Below, one piece after another: positions 45,464-57,152 of a stretch of DNA of 64,000 nucleotides. Every line of letters begins with the position of its first letter. Position 1 is the first letter of the stretch. A model generated the notes under the pieces. It was not told where the DNA came from. It was given only the letters and a program-made list of their open reading frames with translations, and did no database searches. The stretch comes from Escallonia rubra. Its lineage: Eukaryota > Streptophyta > Magnoliopsida > Escalloniales > Escalloniaceae. The stretch lies in assembly GCA_033065855.1 (NCBI GenBank), contig JAVXUO010002639.1:62001-126000 (forward strand). The letters run 5' to 3'. Made by a program: the position numbers and the translations under genes.

Positions 45464-45943
45464 TCAATCTTTTTTGAACATTGTCTCTAAAAAAGTGGTG
45501 ATGGATGTCAATGTGCTTTGTGCGAGAGTGTTGGACATGATTTTACTTATGTCAATGACACCACTACTATGCCACATGATTGGAATCTTATCTAAGGAGA
45601 CATCATAATCACGCAAGGTTTGACGCATCCAAAGAACTTGAGCACAACAGCTGCCAGCGGTAACATATTTCACCTCGGCGGTGAAAAGAGCTACAAATGT
45701 CTGTTTCTTACCATGCCAGAACACAAGTGATTCACCAAGAAATTGGCAAGTCATGTTGGCTCTTTTACGGTCAACCAGACATCCGGCGTTATCAGAATTA
45801 GAGTACCCAGGTAATTTAATAGAAGAATTACGAGCAAAGCAAAGTCCCAAATTGACAGTCCCAGACAAGTATTTAAAGATGCGTTGAACTGCTGTAAAAG
45901 ATGGGATTCTTTGGGACATGCTTGAAAGCAAGCACATATACAA
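45464..45943 (-). pseudogene. SIRE RNase H remnant
   Basis: Open for 159 codons. Contains AVQRIFKYLSGTVNLGL, GYSNSDNAGCLVDRKR, LVFWHGKKQTFVALFTAEVKY and VLWMRQTL, the copia RNase H pattern. DADWAG of the family is changed to DNAGC and SSAEAEY to FTAEVKY. The end in MFKKD is about where the domain should end. Confidence 0.85.
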
Positions 45944-46940
45944 ACACTAAACATAATATCAGGCCTAGAAGCAGTAAGATATAGTAAACCACCAATCAGG
46001 CCACGATAGAGTTTGATATCAATATTTTTACCATTTTCATCTTTAACAAGATTCACACTGGGAGAGATAGAGGTACCTCTAGATTTAACATTCTCCATAC
46101 CAAATATTTTTAACAGCTCACGAGTGTACTTGGATTGATTAATGAAGATCCTTCTTTGGACTTCTTAATTTGAAGATCGAGGAAGAAAGTGAATTCTCCC
46201 ATCATACTCATCTCGAATTCCTTGTGCATACTCTCAGCAAACTATTGGCACATATCGTCATTAGCGGCTCCAAAAATAATATCATCATCATAAATTTGAA
46301 CAATAAGGATATGAGAATTTCTAGATTGGTAAAGAGAGCGGTGTCAATATTTCCCCGAGAGAATCCATGATCAATAAGAAAGTTGCTCAGACGGTCGTAC
46401 CAAGCTCGAGAAGCTTTTTTCAGTTTAATAACATGATTGGGGTATTTTTTATTTTCAGGAATGGGAAGTTGTTTGACAAAACCTCCTCTCAAATAACTCC
46501 ATTCAAGAAAGCACTTTTCACGTCCATTTGAAAATGTTTGAAATTCATGTGACATGAGAATGCCAAAAGCATTCGGATAGCTTCAAGTCGAGCAATTAGG
46601 GCAAAGGTTTCCTCAAAATCAATCCCTTCAACTTGATTGTATCCTTGGGCTACTAATCTAGCCTTGTTTCCAACAATGTGGCCATCCTCATCAAGTTTGT
46701 TTAAAAAAACTCACTTGGTGCCAAGGACTTTTTGTTGAACAGGAGGTGGGACTAGAGTCCATACATTGCATCTTTCAAATCGATCCAATTCCTCTTGCAT
46801 GGTAAGAATCCACCCATCATATTTAGGAGCCTCGTGAATATTTTAGGATCTATTTGAGAAAGAAAAGAAAAATCAGCACAAAAACGATTTACAGTAGATC
46901 GAGTAGTTACCCTTAGTTCAACATCGCCGATCATTATTTA
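45944..46940 (-). pseudogene. SIRE reverse transcriptase remnant
   Basis: In order on the - strand: [15 protein letters not shown] and [12 protein letters not shown] followed by a stop (about 46640-46490), LKKASRAWYDRLSNFL (about 46420-46370), a degraded active-site region (FMMMILFLEP in another frame, about 46270), then LYRGLIGGLLYLTASRPDIM (about 46010-45950). Several frame changes and stops break it. Confidence 0.8.
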
Positions 46941-47223
46941 CCTCCAGCTCTTAAGAAGAGGTTAAGTCTCACGATAAATCCGAATTACCTCCTTCATCTA
47001 TCGAGATGTCTAATTTGTTGAGACTGGAAGGGAGACTCTTGATGTCGTCATCTGCATGCTTACTTGGATGTACAACAAGATTCCTCAAATACTACATGCA
47101 TTGAATCTTCAATAGTTAGAGTCCTTCAGTAATACACTCAATATACTCCACTCTTTATGGAATAACCAAGAAAGATACCCTCCTCGAATTTTACGTCAAA
47201 CTTACCCAAGTTCCTTCGATTGT

Positions 47224-48006
47224 TTAAAACAAAACATTTGCAACCAAAAACCTTACAATAACCAATTTTTGGTTTTCGATTAGAGAAAAGTAATAAGGAG
47301 TTTTGGTAAGGATAGGTCTAATCAAAACCATGTTCAAGACGTAACAAGAAATGTTGACGGCTTCAGGCCCCAAAATATTTTGGCAAAGAGTTTTCATTAA
47401 GCATTGTTCTAGCCATCTCTTGAAGAGTACGATTCTTTCTCTCGACAATCCCATTTTGGTGGAGAGTCCGAGCAGCAGAGAATTTGTGAGCAATGCCATT
47501 TTCAAGGCAAAAAGGAACAAAATCTTTTTTAAATTTGCTGCCATGATCACTTCGAATTTTCACAAGTTTCAACTCCTTGTTTTCAAGAAGCTTTACAAGA
47601 CTGATATTTTTTTTTTTTTTTGGAAAGCTTCATCCTTATGAGTTAAAAATATAATCTAGGTGTATCTAGAGAAATCATCAATAATGACGAAAGCATAAAA
47701 TTTTCCATCAAGGCTAGCATGTCTTTCAAGGCCAAAAAAATCTAAATAAAGGAGTTGAAGAGGTCGGGAGGTAGAAACAACACTTGTGGCATGAAAAGAG
47801 GTTTTTGATTGTTTGCCATATTGACAGGCATCACAAACCTTGTCATTGGCAAACTTCAACTTTGGTAAGCCTTTAACAAGTTCCTTCGAGAGTAGTTTCT
47901 TGATTAGGTACATATGCACATGACCTAATCTACAATGCCACAACCAAGTATAATTATGTTGAATAGAAAGGCAAATTTCTCTAGAGAATTCAAACTTTTC
48001 AAACAA
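47224..48006 (-). pseudogene. SIRE GAG-pre-integrase and integrase remnant
   Basis: WHCRLGHVHM and CDACQYGKQSK (about 47950-47800) form the zinc-binding lead-in. VIIDDFSRYT, KIRSDHGSKF and NGIVERKNRTLQEMAR follow (47680-47363), the integrase core of Ty1-copia. A run of about 16 T residues at 47609-47624 breaks the frame. Confidence 0.87.
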
Positions 48007-48085
48007 AATAGTGTAGATGTTTCCATCTTGCTTACCTACCAGAGCGCCTCTATTCGATGCATGACAAATCAGATAGTGATCACAT

Positions 48086-48340
48086 TCAAAAAAAACTATT
48101 ACTTGGCTTTTTGCTAATCAAATTAAACTTCAAGCCATAAACCAAAGACACATTATCAATAGAGATCAAACCATTACCAATTTTACCTTTACCTATGATT
48201 TTACCATTCGAGTTGTCTCCAAAAGTGACTAGACCACCATACTTTGGAATGAGGTGTGTGAATAACGAACGATCATCAGTCATGTGTCTTGAGCACCCAC
48301 TGTCGAGAATCCACTTGTTTGGGTTTGCTCTTGCTTTCAA
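48086..48340 (-). pseudogene. SIRE protease remnant
   Basis: NKWILDSGCSRHMTDDRSLF is the copia aspartic protease motif, followed by VTFGDNSNGKIIGKGKIG. Open for 84 codons, then broken. Confidence 0.87.
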
Positions 48341-48559
48341 GCATACCTACAATATATTCTGGTTTTGAAGCTTTAAGTACCCACACTTTCTTGAGTCCTT
48401 GAAGATTAGATACAAGAGGTTTTGGCATCCAAACTTGCTTCATTTTTTGACTGGGGGGCAGAAGATGATTGTTGACTTTTAACTAACTATTCAAAAAAAA
48501 ATTCAATAAGTGCGCTTTCTTATTATAAGTTGTACAACGTGTGACTGATGAACATGAAG

Positions 48560-48722
48560 CTAGATTCTTACCAAAGAAATTCTTGTAGTCTTTTGCTTCT
48601 TCAAATGATCATAACCAATACCGCTCTTTTTAAAAAAATCACATCTAAATTCTCTCTTCCTTGCGTAAGTTTTGAAAGAGTAAAATTTAGATCTTCGATT
48701 TCTTTTTTCTAATTCCCCTTTC

Positions 48723-48779
<57 letters not shown>

Positions 48780-50206
48780 GGTTTTAAAAGCTTATTTTCT
48801 GAAGGGATTTTTACACACTTGATAGACCGGATTTCTAAAGACAAATTTGAGTTTTCCTTTCGAGAAGCATTCAAATCATTTTTCAAAAAATCATTTTCCT
48901 TGGCGTAACGCTCAATTTTTTCATCTAGATCTTCCTTTTCACAAGCCAACTCCTCAACAGTGTTGAACAAAGAAAGGGCCTTCTTTTTTAGAGCAATGTT
49001 TCTTGACTTCAATTTTTCGTCCTTTTCACTTAATTCAAAAAAGGCTATTTCTAGTTTATCATGGTCAAAATTCTTGAAAGAATGAATTAAGTTAGAAATT
49101 ACCTCACTTGACTGATTATCCTTGGCCATAAAGCATAGTTGAGCTACTTCATCATTTTCACTCACCTCTTTATCACTCTCATCCGAATCATCCCAAGTCA
49201 GCAAAGCTTTTCTAGGCTTGAACTTATTTTCCTTATTCTCTCTGTTACTGCTACTTGTTAACTTGTACTTGAGCTGCAGGCAATATTTTTTATATGTCCG
49301 GTTTCTACCACACTTGTAACAAGCATCAAAGTTTTCTCTCGAACTCTAACCATTGTTGCCTCTTTGTTGTGACTGAGTTGGCTGACTTCTTCTTATTTTT
49401 CTGTCTCTTCGATTTCCAAGAAATTTTTTGAACTTCCAAGTGATGAGAGCAATATCATTGTCAGAATCATCAGTACTTTCTTTAGGTTCGTGAAAGGCTT
49501 CAGCTTTAAGGGCCAGATTCTTCTTCCTTGAAGTGGTCTCTTCATCTTCGTGAATCTTCATTGTAATTTCATGAGTCATTAAAGATCCCACTAACTCTTC
49601 CAGCTTGAGCACGCTCAGATCTTTGGCCTCTTTAATGGCTGTAACTTTGGCCTCACATCTCTTGGGAAGGGATCAGAGAACTTTTCTAACCATCTCATTT
49701 TGGGGGTACACTTCCCAAATAGCTGTAGTCCATTTATGATGATAGTGAACCTAGAGTAATCTCATTTATGGACTCATTCTCCTTCACCCTGAAAGCCTCA
49801 TACTGTTGCACCAATATGTTGATTTTGATCTCCTTAACTTGATTTGTTCCTTCGTGAGTGACTTCTAACAACCTCCACATTTATTGAGTTGTTTCACAAG
49901 CTGAGACTCAATTATACTCATTTATATCGAGACCACAACTAATGATATTCTTTGCTTTGTCTTTCATGGAGAAGAGATTTGCCTCCGAAGGATTCATTTC
50001 AAGGATTCCTTTGGGAATCTTACTTCCATCTGACCATCCTTCATGGGAATAACTGGACCATGTTCTATGACATGCCACACATAAGCATCTTGCTTCAAAT
50101 GACTTCGCATTCGTTTCCTCCAGTAGCTATAGTTATCATTTTTCACCAGAGGTGGTCGATTTCTTGCTGAACCTTCTTCCATAATTGGATCTTTAACTCT
50201 TGACAA
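48560..50206 (-). pseudogene. SIRE gag remnant with coiled coil
   Basis: Frame pieces 50206-49994 (NDNYSYWRKRMRSHLK), 49612-49346 (LEELVGSLMTHEI, DDSDNDIALITWKFKKFL) and 49204-48560. Between them at about 49281-49325 is a zinc knuckle CYKCGRNRTYKKYC in which the usual histidine is threonine. The C-terminal part is a heptad-rich coiled coil (about 49110-48830: KLEIAFFELSEKDEKLK, LFNTVEELACEKEDL), typical of SIRE gag. A TA microsatellite interrupts it at 48725-48777. Confidence 0.85.
48725..48777. repeat. TA microsatellite inside SIRE gag
   Basis: About 26 AT units. In the gag frame it reads as alternating Tyr-Ile, so the open frame runs through it by chance. Confidence 0.95.
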
Positions 50207-50212
50207 TTAAGT

Positions 50213-50600
50213 CACAGCTTAGCTCAACTTGTTTTTCATTGTAATATTTACACTTTGAGGAATGCAAGTTGTATTTCAGTTGTAATCTTCTATTCACTTG
50301 TAATTGTTGGAAACCTTGAAGAGGTTATCTGAACTGTACTGAGGATTAAGCTAGCACCTGAAGCTAGCTGATTTGCAGAAGGCCCGAGTATGTCTCCCTT
50401 GTGTGAAGTACTCAGAGATTGGACATAGGCAGGTGGGGCCAAACCAATATCAATCTTTGTGTTGGTCTATGATTGCGATTATCTTATGAGTTAATTTTTT
50501 ATGCCTACTTAGATCTATAAACACATGTTCACCCTCCCCCCTCCTTCTAGGTGTATTTAGGGACCTACAAATGGTATCAGAGCCTTGTGCTCTAGGAAGA
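50213..50600 (+). repeat. inverted segment: end of SIRE 5' LTR plus primer-binding site
   Basis: 50213-50569 is the reverse complement of 41899-42255, the end of the 3' LTR. It is followed by TGGTATCAGAGCC (50572-50584), the primer site, pointing right. The element itself points left. From about 50602 the LTR continues in the expected orientation from the matching next base (about 42266). The simplest reading is a roughly 390-base inversion in place. Confidence 0.8.
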
Positions 50601-51377
50601 TCTAAATCTCAATGAATTTAACCAAGAAGCTTACTTGACAAGATCTCAATAGCAAACTCTCACACAAAGGCAAAGGATTATGAAGATGCATGTTTATTTT
50701 GAGAGAGAATATTTTTTTTTTTTTAGATCTAAATCCTTTTTATACTTAAGAAGATAAGACCGTTGAAGAGCATTTAACAGGACAAGACATAAAATATATA
50801 ATGAGAATCATTCAAATGAATTTAGATATCGTTCAATAACTCTGAAGAAAGCAAAGTAATCTCTGAGTCTGGAGGAATTGGTCGAACAAGTGATTCGGTT
50901 GAAAATAATTTTGAACAATTTGAAACAATTGTTTAGATGTTTTTGGAAATCATTCAAATGAAAACAAAGAGTAAGATAATGTTTTGCTTCTGGAGAAATC
51001 GGTTGAATATTTGTGAAAATCACTCGAACGAGAAGGTCTTTTGGACAAAACCAAAGCCTCTGAAAGAAATAGTCGAATGAATTGAGAAAACATTCGAATG
51101 AAAATGATTTTGAACAAAATTAAAGTTACTGTCTGACTCGGTCGAATGAAATGAGTTCATTCGAACAAAATGGTCATTGGCAGTCAAAGCTTTGCAGTTT
51201 TGGCTCTTTCGATTTTCTGGTTGATCTTTAAGAAAGTTTAGCTTAGAAAAATTACAAACATAAAAAGAGGATCCAATATAAGTCCAAAGTTTTCATCTAA
51301 AGAGATATCCACGATGCTCGAGTTTGATGTTTCCTAAAATCATATTAATGATATAGTTAGACAAATCATTAGATTAT

Positions 51378-52567
51378 TGTTGCCAAGGAAAGATGGTTCG
51401 TTGCCACGTAGAGGTGCCACAAAGGATGCAGTCTGAGTTGGCTTCCAAGTAGACAAAGTGGGAGACAGCAGGGATGGAGTAAGGGCTGAGAGCAAGGCTC
51501 CCCAGACAGGTCGCGAGGGCTGGCAGCGCCGCGCAGGCAGGGTGACGACGAACAGGGTCGACGGTCGACAGTCCGTGTCAAGGGTGCAGCGTCAAAGGTC
51601 CGATGACAGGAGTCCAAATGTGTTTCTCTCACTAGAAATCCAGAGAGAATGAGTTTTAGAGAGAGAAAGTGAAATGTTGAAATGAGAGAGAAGTCCCCTG
51701 AATGAGCTCCAAAGTCCACTATTTATAGGAAAAAGTGTGCATGTGTCATCAGCTGACACGTGTCATCCCCTGGGAGCGACACGTCACCAGGGGGTCCAAA
51801 ATACCGATTCTCCGTTGGACCGTCGGTCCCCGAGTTCGTGTTGCCCTGCCGTTGCAGCATCCTTCTGCCTGTCTGAGGAGACTGACCATACCGCGGTAGC
51901 ATGGTCAGAGTAGCCCGTTGCCCCAGCCTCCAGTCCAAGCCCTTACTGAATCCCACGAGATGCATCAAGAGACGCGCGGAGATCCTGACAGCGACGAGGG
52001 TTGCTCCTTTAGCCAATTGCCAGGCAGACTAGGCAAAGTGGGTGGCCAACCCCCTTACAAAGTAGGTGGCCGACCCCCTTCTCAGGGTAGTGGCCGACCC
52101 CCTCACAAAGTGGGTGGCCGACCCCCTTACAAGGTGGTTGGCCGACCCCCTTCTTAGGGGGGTGGCCGACCCCCTTCTCAGGGGAGTGGCCGACCCTCTT
52201 CTCAGGGGAGTGGCCGACCCCCTCACAAAGTGGGTGGCCGACCCCCTTCTAAGGGGAGTGGCCGACCCCCTTACAAGGTGGTTGGCCGACCCCCTTCTTA
52301 GGGGGGTGGCCGACCCCTCGGGGGGAGATGTACTTCCGATCGCCGTCTGAATGTTTAAGGCGCAGAGCACTTAGACCGAGCAACGATGTTGAGCATCAGA
52401 GCGCTTTGACCGAGGAATGATGTTGAGCAAATTTAACTACCGAGCGGGTGACGTGTCGTGCCACTGGAGTCTTTTAGCGGGCCCTAGGGTGCGGTCCGCG
52501 GGTGACATGTCGTGCCACTGGAGTCTTTTTGCGGGCCCCGGGGTATGGTCGGAATAGGTTGTGAACA
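51378..52567 (-). mobile_element. solo LTR, copy 2, nested in the SIRE 5' LTR
   Basis: 1190 bases, TGTTG...GAACA. Nearly identical to 17385-18030 and 18935-19390 of copy 1 but without the 66-base array. TATA box CTATAAATAG on the - strand (51719-51728). Target duplication degraded: ATTAT left, AACAT right; the uninterrupted SIRE LTR at 43076-43090 shows ATAAT at this point. Confidence 0.87.
52030..52320. repeat. 24-base tandem array in solo LTR copy 2
   Basis: About 12 units of GGCCGACCCCCTT plus a variable tail, matching the array at 18858-19145. Yields spurious frames on both strands. Confidence 0.93.
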
Positions 52568-52829
52568 AACATAAATTAGTCATCATAATGAAGAATCTAG
52601 ACCCGTAGGTCAACATACATCTCCTTAAGCGGGTTGCATGAAACCCAAGTCTCTAGCCCAGCATGATGCTAAGGTACCCTCTCATCCAGGTAAAATTGTT
52701 AGTGGGAAAGGCCAACTAATGTCTAACTCCATGCCAACCTTAGCTTCTCAACATATAGTGCCTTAGTCCGCCATTTTGCGACTGTGCCCTGTAAAAGAAG
52801 TTAGTGTTAAACATATCAATAAAAATGTA

Positions 52830-53740
52830 CAGAACAGTAAGCGCTGAGAATTATCAATAGTAAGTGTAGTTGTTCATGCACTCGCGGTAGACAGTGGCAG
52901 TCAGGCCTGGGCGCTCCTCTCTCCAGTTCCATCACACATCGTTGGCTCCCTGCCCTCGGCACTTGGGCCCAAAGTCAGTAAGCGTAGGGACAAGACCTTG
53001 CAAGCCATATCTGTGGAAATAACATCAAAGCAATTATAGCACTATCTAATAGATATAGATAAATAAATTCGAAAGAGAAAGTGATTTAGCATACACGTCC
53101 TAAATGTCATTGTATCCCGTGAAGCTAGATGCCTGGAGGTGCGACAAGGAGCCCATTAAGTGACAAAACTGAGAGAGCCCCTAGTTGTACTCTTCTCAGA
53201 CACCACAACTCACAACTCATCCCTGTTACTGAAATATGGTCTTCTCAAGCATGTAAAGTATAAATCCGTATAAATCCCCAGACATGTTGGTCCATCACTG
53301 CCTCCCCGGTGCCCTCTAGATCTATGTCCTTGTAATTCTCCCAGGGAGTGGAAATCAAAATCAATCCGCCATTCTTGAATGCCGCTCAATATTGAAGCAT
53401 CTACTGCACGAATCCCTGGTAGTGGTCTGCATTATACGTCCAAGGTATCGATCGACCCCTCACCAATATCTCGGTTATGTTTACAAAGTTGGACGAGGTG
53501 AGCACCGCCTCCCAAAATAGTAGGTCAAAAGTGTTGGTGGAATTCAACCAATGCTCAGCCAAGCATATGATGAGCTGCTTGTTGCGGGTGAACTAATGCA
53601 GCCCGTTCAAAAAAAGGTTGAACTGCGCGTCCTCCATTTTGGCCCGCACTATATCGAGAACCTTTTTCCACGAATCCCAAACATGGTTTGGCGACCCTCT
53701 AAGCGTATTGATTGCAAGGTGAGGCTGTAATTTAAGAAAA
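52830..53740 (-). pseudogene. plant-mobile-domain-like coding remnant
   Basis: Read on the - strand with frame changes: CLAEHWLNSTNTFDL then NFVNITEILVRGRSIPW (about 53570-53450), later LSQFCHLMGSLSHLQASS (about 53190-53130). This follows the plant mobile domain pattern: ERW...TNTF.L.F.E..LT..D...I.GL.V.G.PI, then WG...L...Y..L. The domain occurs in MAIN-like proteins and in transposon-borne genes. Stops and shifts show it is dead. It ends near the SIRE target duplication and may continue beyond it (41893 leftwards). Identified from motif pattern alone. Confidence 0.45.
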
Positions 53741-54600
53741 GAAAAAAAATGAAAAATTAAGCCTTATGTCCCTTTTGGGCATTTGTTGAATACTCTATAT
53801 GCATTAGCTGTATGGAAATATTTCTTCAAGTTCCTTTCACAAAAAATGGGATGAGGCTGGCATAACTATCATGTTCTTAGACTCTACGTTATTTTAGGAG
53901 CATAATTGGAGCAATCATGTGGATTTTTTGGAATCAAGGTAATCATGTATAATTTGTGTCCTACACAACATGCCTTAGAATAGAGCTTTAAATTAATATT
54001 GGGAGATGTGAGAGCGAACCTTGTTGGTGAAAAAGAGGAGTGAGATATGCATTTCTTGGTTTGGTACGAGATTGCGCTTATCATCAGCACGTATAAGGTA
54101 AAAAAATCTCTTCGAGAGCCCAATCTTTAGACCTCACATGTGTCCTCTATTCGTTCTTTATGATTCCGTTCGGGTATAGGACGGTGAGAATATTGATTGA
54201 GAAAGGTAGGGTGTTTGTAGCGTTTTGAAGGTTTTTATGCTAAAGGGAATAGAAGAGAAATAGGAGAAAGGTGTTTGAATGAGCCCTAACTCAATTCAAG
54301 TTGGGGTTTATTTCTGGGTAATAGAACCGGACGGTTCTCTTATGCCCAAAACAACCACTGGATCCACTAGCAGTTAGTGTTTTTAGTTTATCACCAAGTA
54401 TACTGGTCGGTTCCAGTACAAACTGTCCAGTATACTAGCTAAACTGGTCGGTACGTCTGTTCTATAAAAAGAAAACTTTCGAAAAAAAAATGAAAACTTT
54501 GGGGAAAAAAAAAAGAAAAATAAGAACGTGTGTAATTTGACTTTTGAGTAAAGTGTCCTATTTTCTCAACTTTAGGAGAAAGTCAACTATCCCGTTTATG
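53741..54600. other. unassigned sequence
   Basis: No gene. About 54320-54460 holds several ACTGGTCGGT/ACCGG.CGGT-type words, a theme also present near 35890-36030. This supports one older sequence split by the later insertions. Confidence 0.4.
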
Positions 54601-54609
54601 TCGCTTGAA

Positions 54610-55435
54610 GGACAATCGCGTCCATGTTGGTTTTGAGTGACTCCTCCACTATCATTTTGGGGCTACACCTGGACGACCAACCGTTGCTAATGTTAGCTTC
54701 GGCTGTTAGGTTGTGCTTCCTCCCCCTCTTACGGCTAAGCGATCAAGTGTTGTTACTGTTGACTCTGGCTCTTGTTCACAAATCCTTGGTGTCTTTAGAC
54801 GACAAATCATCGTTATTGTTGGCTCCGATTTTTAGACACGTTGATCTCTTCATTGGCCTAAGCGACCAATAATTGTTACGGTTGGCTCTGAATCTTAGGT
54901 GGTGAGTTTCCCATATCCCTAGACGACCAATTGTCATTACTGTTGACTCCGACTTCTAAGAGTGTGTTCTTACGGTTAAGCGACCAATCATCATTATAGT
55001 TGGCTCCGACTCTTAGTCATAAATATTCGGTACATGTAGACGACCAATCATTGTATCTCTTGGCTCCGATTTCTAGATGTGCTTTCATGTTCATATCTAA
55101 GCGAGAAATAGTCGTTTATGTTGGTTCTGACTCTTAGACATGACTTTTCGGTATCCCTAGACAAACAATCGTTTTCACTGTTGGCTGTAGCTCTTAGGCA
55201 TGGATATATTTTAGTATTTACTAGACATTCAATCATTGTTAATGTTGGCTCCGGCTTCTAGGAATGCGCCCTTTATCTGGCGATTGGTCGTTGTTACTAT
55301 TGGCTCCAGCTCTAGGTAAAGGTTACTCACTTTTTTAATATCCTTAGATGACCAACCGTTGACATAGTTGGCTATGGCTTCTAGCGATGCGCCCCTCATT
55401 TGGAGACCAATCGTTGTTACTGTTGGTTCCTACTC
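54610..55435. repeat. degenerate minisatellite of about 62 bases
   Basis: About 13 diverged units built on GACGACCAATCATTGTTACT then GTTGGCTCCGACTCTTAGG and a variable spacer. Units beginning CTAGACGACCAATC alternate with units beginning TAAGCGACCAATC, suggesting a two-unit higher-order period of about 125 bases over part of the array. Confidence 0.88.
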
Positions 55436-56331
55436 AAATTAAAGGAAGGGTCGGATGGTAATTTCCCATTTTCTCCCCTTTCTTTTCTTTCTTTTCCTTT
55501 CTCTTTCTCCTTCTTCTTTGGGTGCCCTAATAACCGCCGCCGCCACCTCGACTCACCATAGTTGTGGCCCCTACCGCCAGCGATCTTGACCCTTGCCTTC
55601 TCATCCGGTCTTGCGGGGAGGTTGGAAAGGCCATTTGCCACTATCTGCCCCTTCACCACAATACATCGCATCACTATCTACTGTCCTCGCCTCTCTGGCA
55701 TCGGCCTCTTTCTGTATTTTGACCCAAGTACCTTATGCAAAACATTTCCAGGATGAATGAGCGAGAGAAAAGCTTAGGTAAATTTCCATCCATGCGGGGG
55801 CCCATAAGCAATTTCTATACCTGGTTCACAAAGCCAAATAGAACAAAAAAATGGTTCCTCCCCACCAAAACTACCTGAATTAATTCATCTCTAGCTATGC
55901 TCTACCCTTTAGGTATATGTGAATACCCTCTAATAATAATAATCTATCTTCATGAAAAGAGGAGATTAGGTTGGACATCATGCTCAGAGTTTTGTGTCGA
56001 GATTGCTTCAATAGCGCATCACAAGCACCTAGAGTCTTGCAATTTAACTAGCTTGTTCTTTTGGAGTTTGTACTCCAACGAGACAAGCAACCTAATCGTG
56101 CTTATGGCTAGTGACTGGAGTGGGCAATGATGGAACAAGCAGGTGGGCAGGTGGAGGTGGAAGAAGAAGCGTATGGCCAAAAGAAATTGAAAAGACAGAA
56201 ATACTTTAATGGAATCGTTCACTCCCGTTAGTAAAATCTTGAAATTGAGGTCTTGGATATCTAGTTGTGAACTTTGAAGTTTTAGCTGCATTTCTTTGGC
56301 AAACTTTGAAGTTTACAGTGTAATTAAGCCT
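55436..56331. other. spacer, no gene recognised
   Basis: A pyrimidine-rich TCTTTTCTTTC stretch (55470-55520) and a short CCGCCGCCGCC stretch. The open frames at 55417-55674 and 55562-55756 overlap on opposite strands and look like chance products of biased composition. Confidence 0.45.
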
Positions 56332-57152
56332 AAGAATGTGTTTGATAACGCAATTAAGCACTTAAAACTTAAAGTTTTCAATGATTTTCAATTAAGTGCG
56401 TTTGATAACGCTAAATCTTGTATCACTTAAAAAATTAATTCCTACCAAAAATAGACTAAAATTTTAAGTCAGGGTGGACTTACTTAATACTGATCACTTA
56501 ACTATAAGTGAGATGGTTAAAAGTTATTTAACATATTTTTACATAAAAAAATAATTACCACCACGATTCCGCCTCAATTAATTTGCTGGCAATACCTCTT
56601 CCACCACAATACAACCACCACCACAACCATTATTTTCTTTTGCTACCACCACCATAGTTACCACGACCTTGATACTATCACCACCACCACGGACACCACC
56701 ACAAGGACACCGCCACCTTTGTCATACCGTCGTCGTTGTCACCACGTCCATTTCCGTCAAAATTATTTAAAGATCACTGCCATGACCAATATGTCGCCGC
56801 CGATAACTATCATCACAATTACCAACATCACGTTTTCACGCTCCATTACTGTCACTATTGACACCTTTTTGCTTCCACCGTCACCACCACTACTACTCCA
56901 TCGTCACTGCCACCACCATCACCAACACGATTTTATCTCCCCCCCAAAAAAGTTATAAAGTACATAAACAAATACATAATTTTGATAAAATGGATAAATT
57001 TGTAAATAAACAATTTTCAGACATTTGCTTTTGATTTATCAAACAAGTTAACTTATTTTTTAATCAAAATTCAGTTGCTTAGTTTTCAGTTTTACGAATT
57101 CAGTGCTTAATTTTTTCAGCACTTAAATTTCATTTTTATCAAACAACTTCTA
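56332..57152. mobile_element. small hAT-like non-autonomous element (MITE-like)
   Basis: Left end TAAGAATGTGTTTGATAACG and right end, inverted, TAGAAGTTGTTTGATAA are imperfect inverted copies, followed inside by AAGCACTTAA/TTAAGTGCTGA words in inverted array. About 821 bases without coding sequence. TGTTTGATAA-type ends are common in plant hAT MITEs. No clear 8-base target duplication. Confidence 0.55.
56560..56945. repeat. CAC/CCA trinucleotide-rich block
   Basis: Interrupted runs of ACC/CAC triplets, mixed with CGCCGTCG-like pieces, in the middle of the MITE-like element. Confidence 0.8.

Larger units (their letters stand above)
41899..52615 (-). mobile_element. SIRE-like Ty1-copia element, old and rearranged
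   Basis: Order on the - strand: 5' LTR (about 50213-52615, partly inverted and interrupted), gag with coiled-coil region (50206-48560), protease, integrase, reverse transcriptase, RNase H (to 45464), an extra coding region (45027-43347), 3' LTR (41899-43130). Flanks TACGT (41894-41898) and TACAT (52616-52620) look like a target duplication with one change. A long gag with a coiled coil, a long spacer after pol and LTRs over 1 kb fit the SIRE lineage. All genes carry many frameshifts and stops. Not counting the nested solo LTR it is about 9.5 kb. Confidence 0.85.
50602..52615 (-). repeat. SIRE 5' LTR, rest, with nested solo LTR
   Basis: Colinear with 42266-43130: shared AACCAAGAAGCTT, CAAACTCTCACACAAAGGCAA, GACCGTTGAAGAG and others. 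Interrupted at 51378-52567 by solo LTR copy 2; the last piece (52568-52615) matches 43083-43130. Ends with CAACA, so the LTR start on the - strand is TGTTGACCTACGG. Confidence 0.82.
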
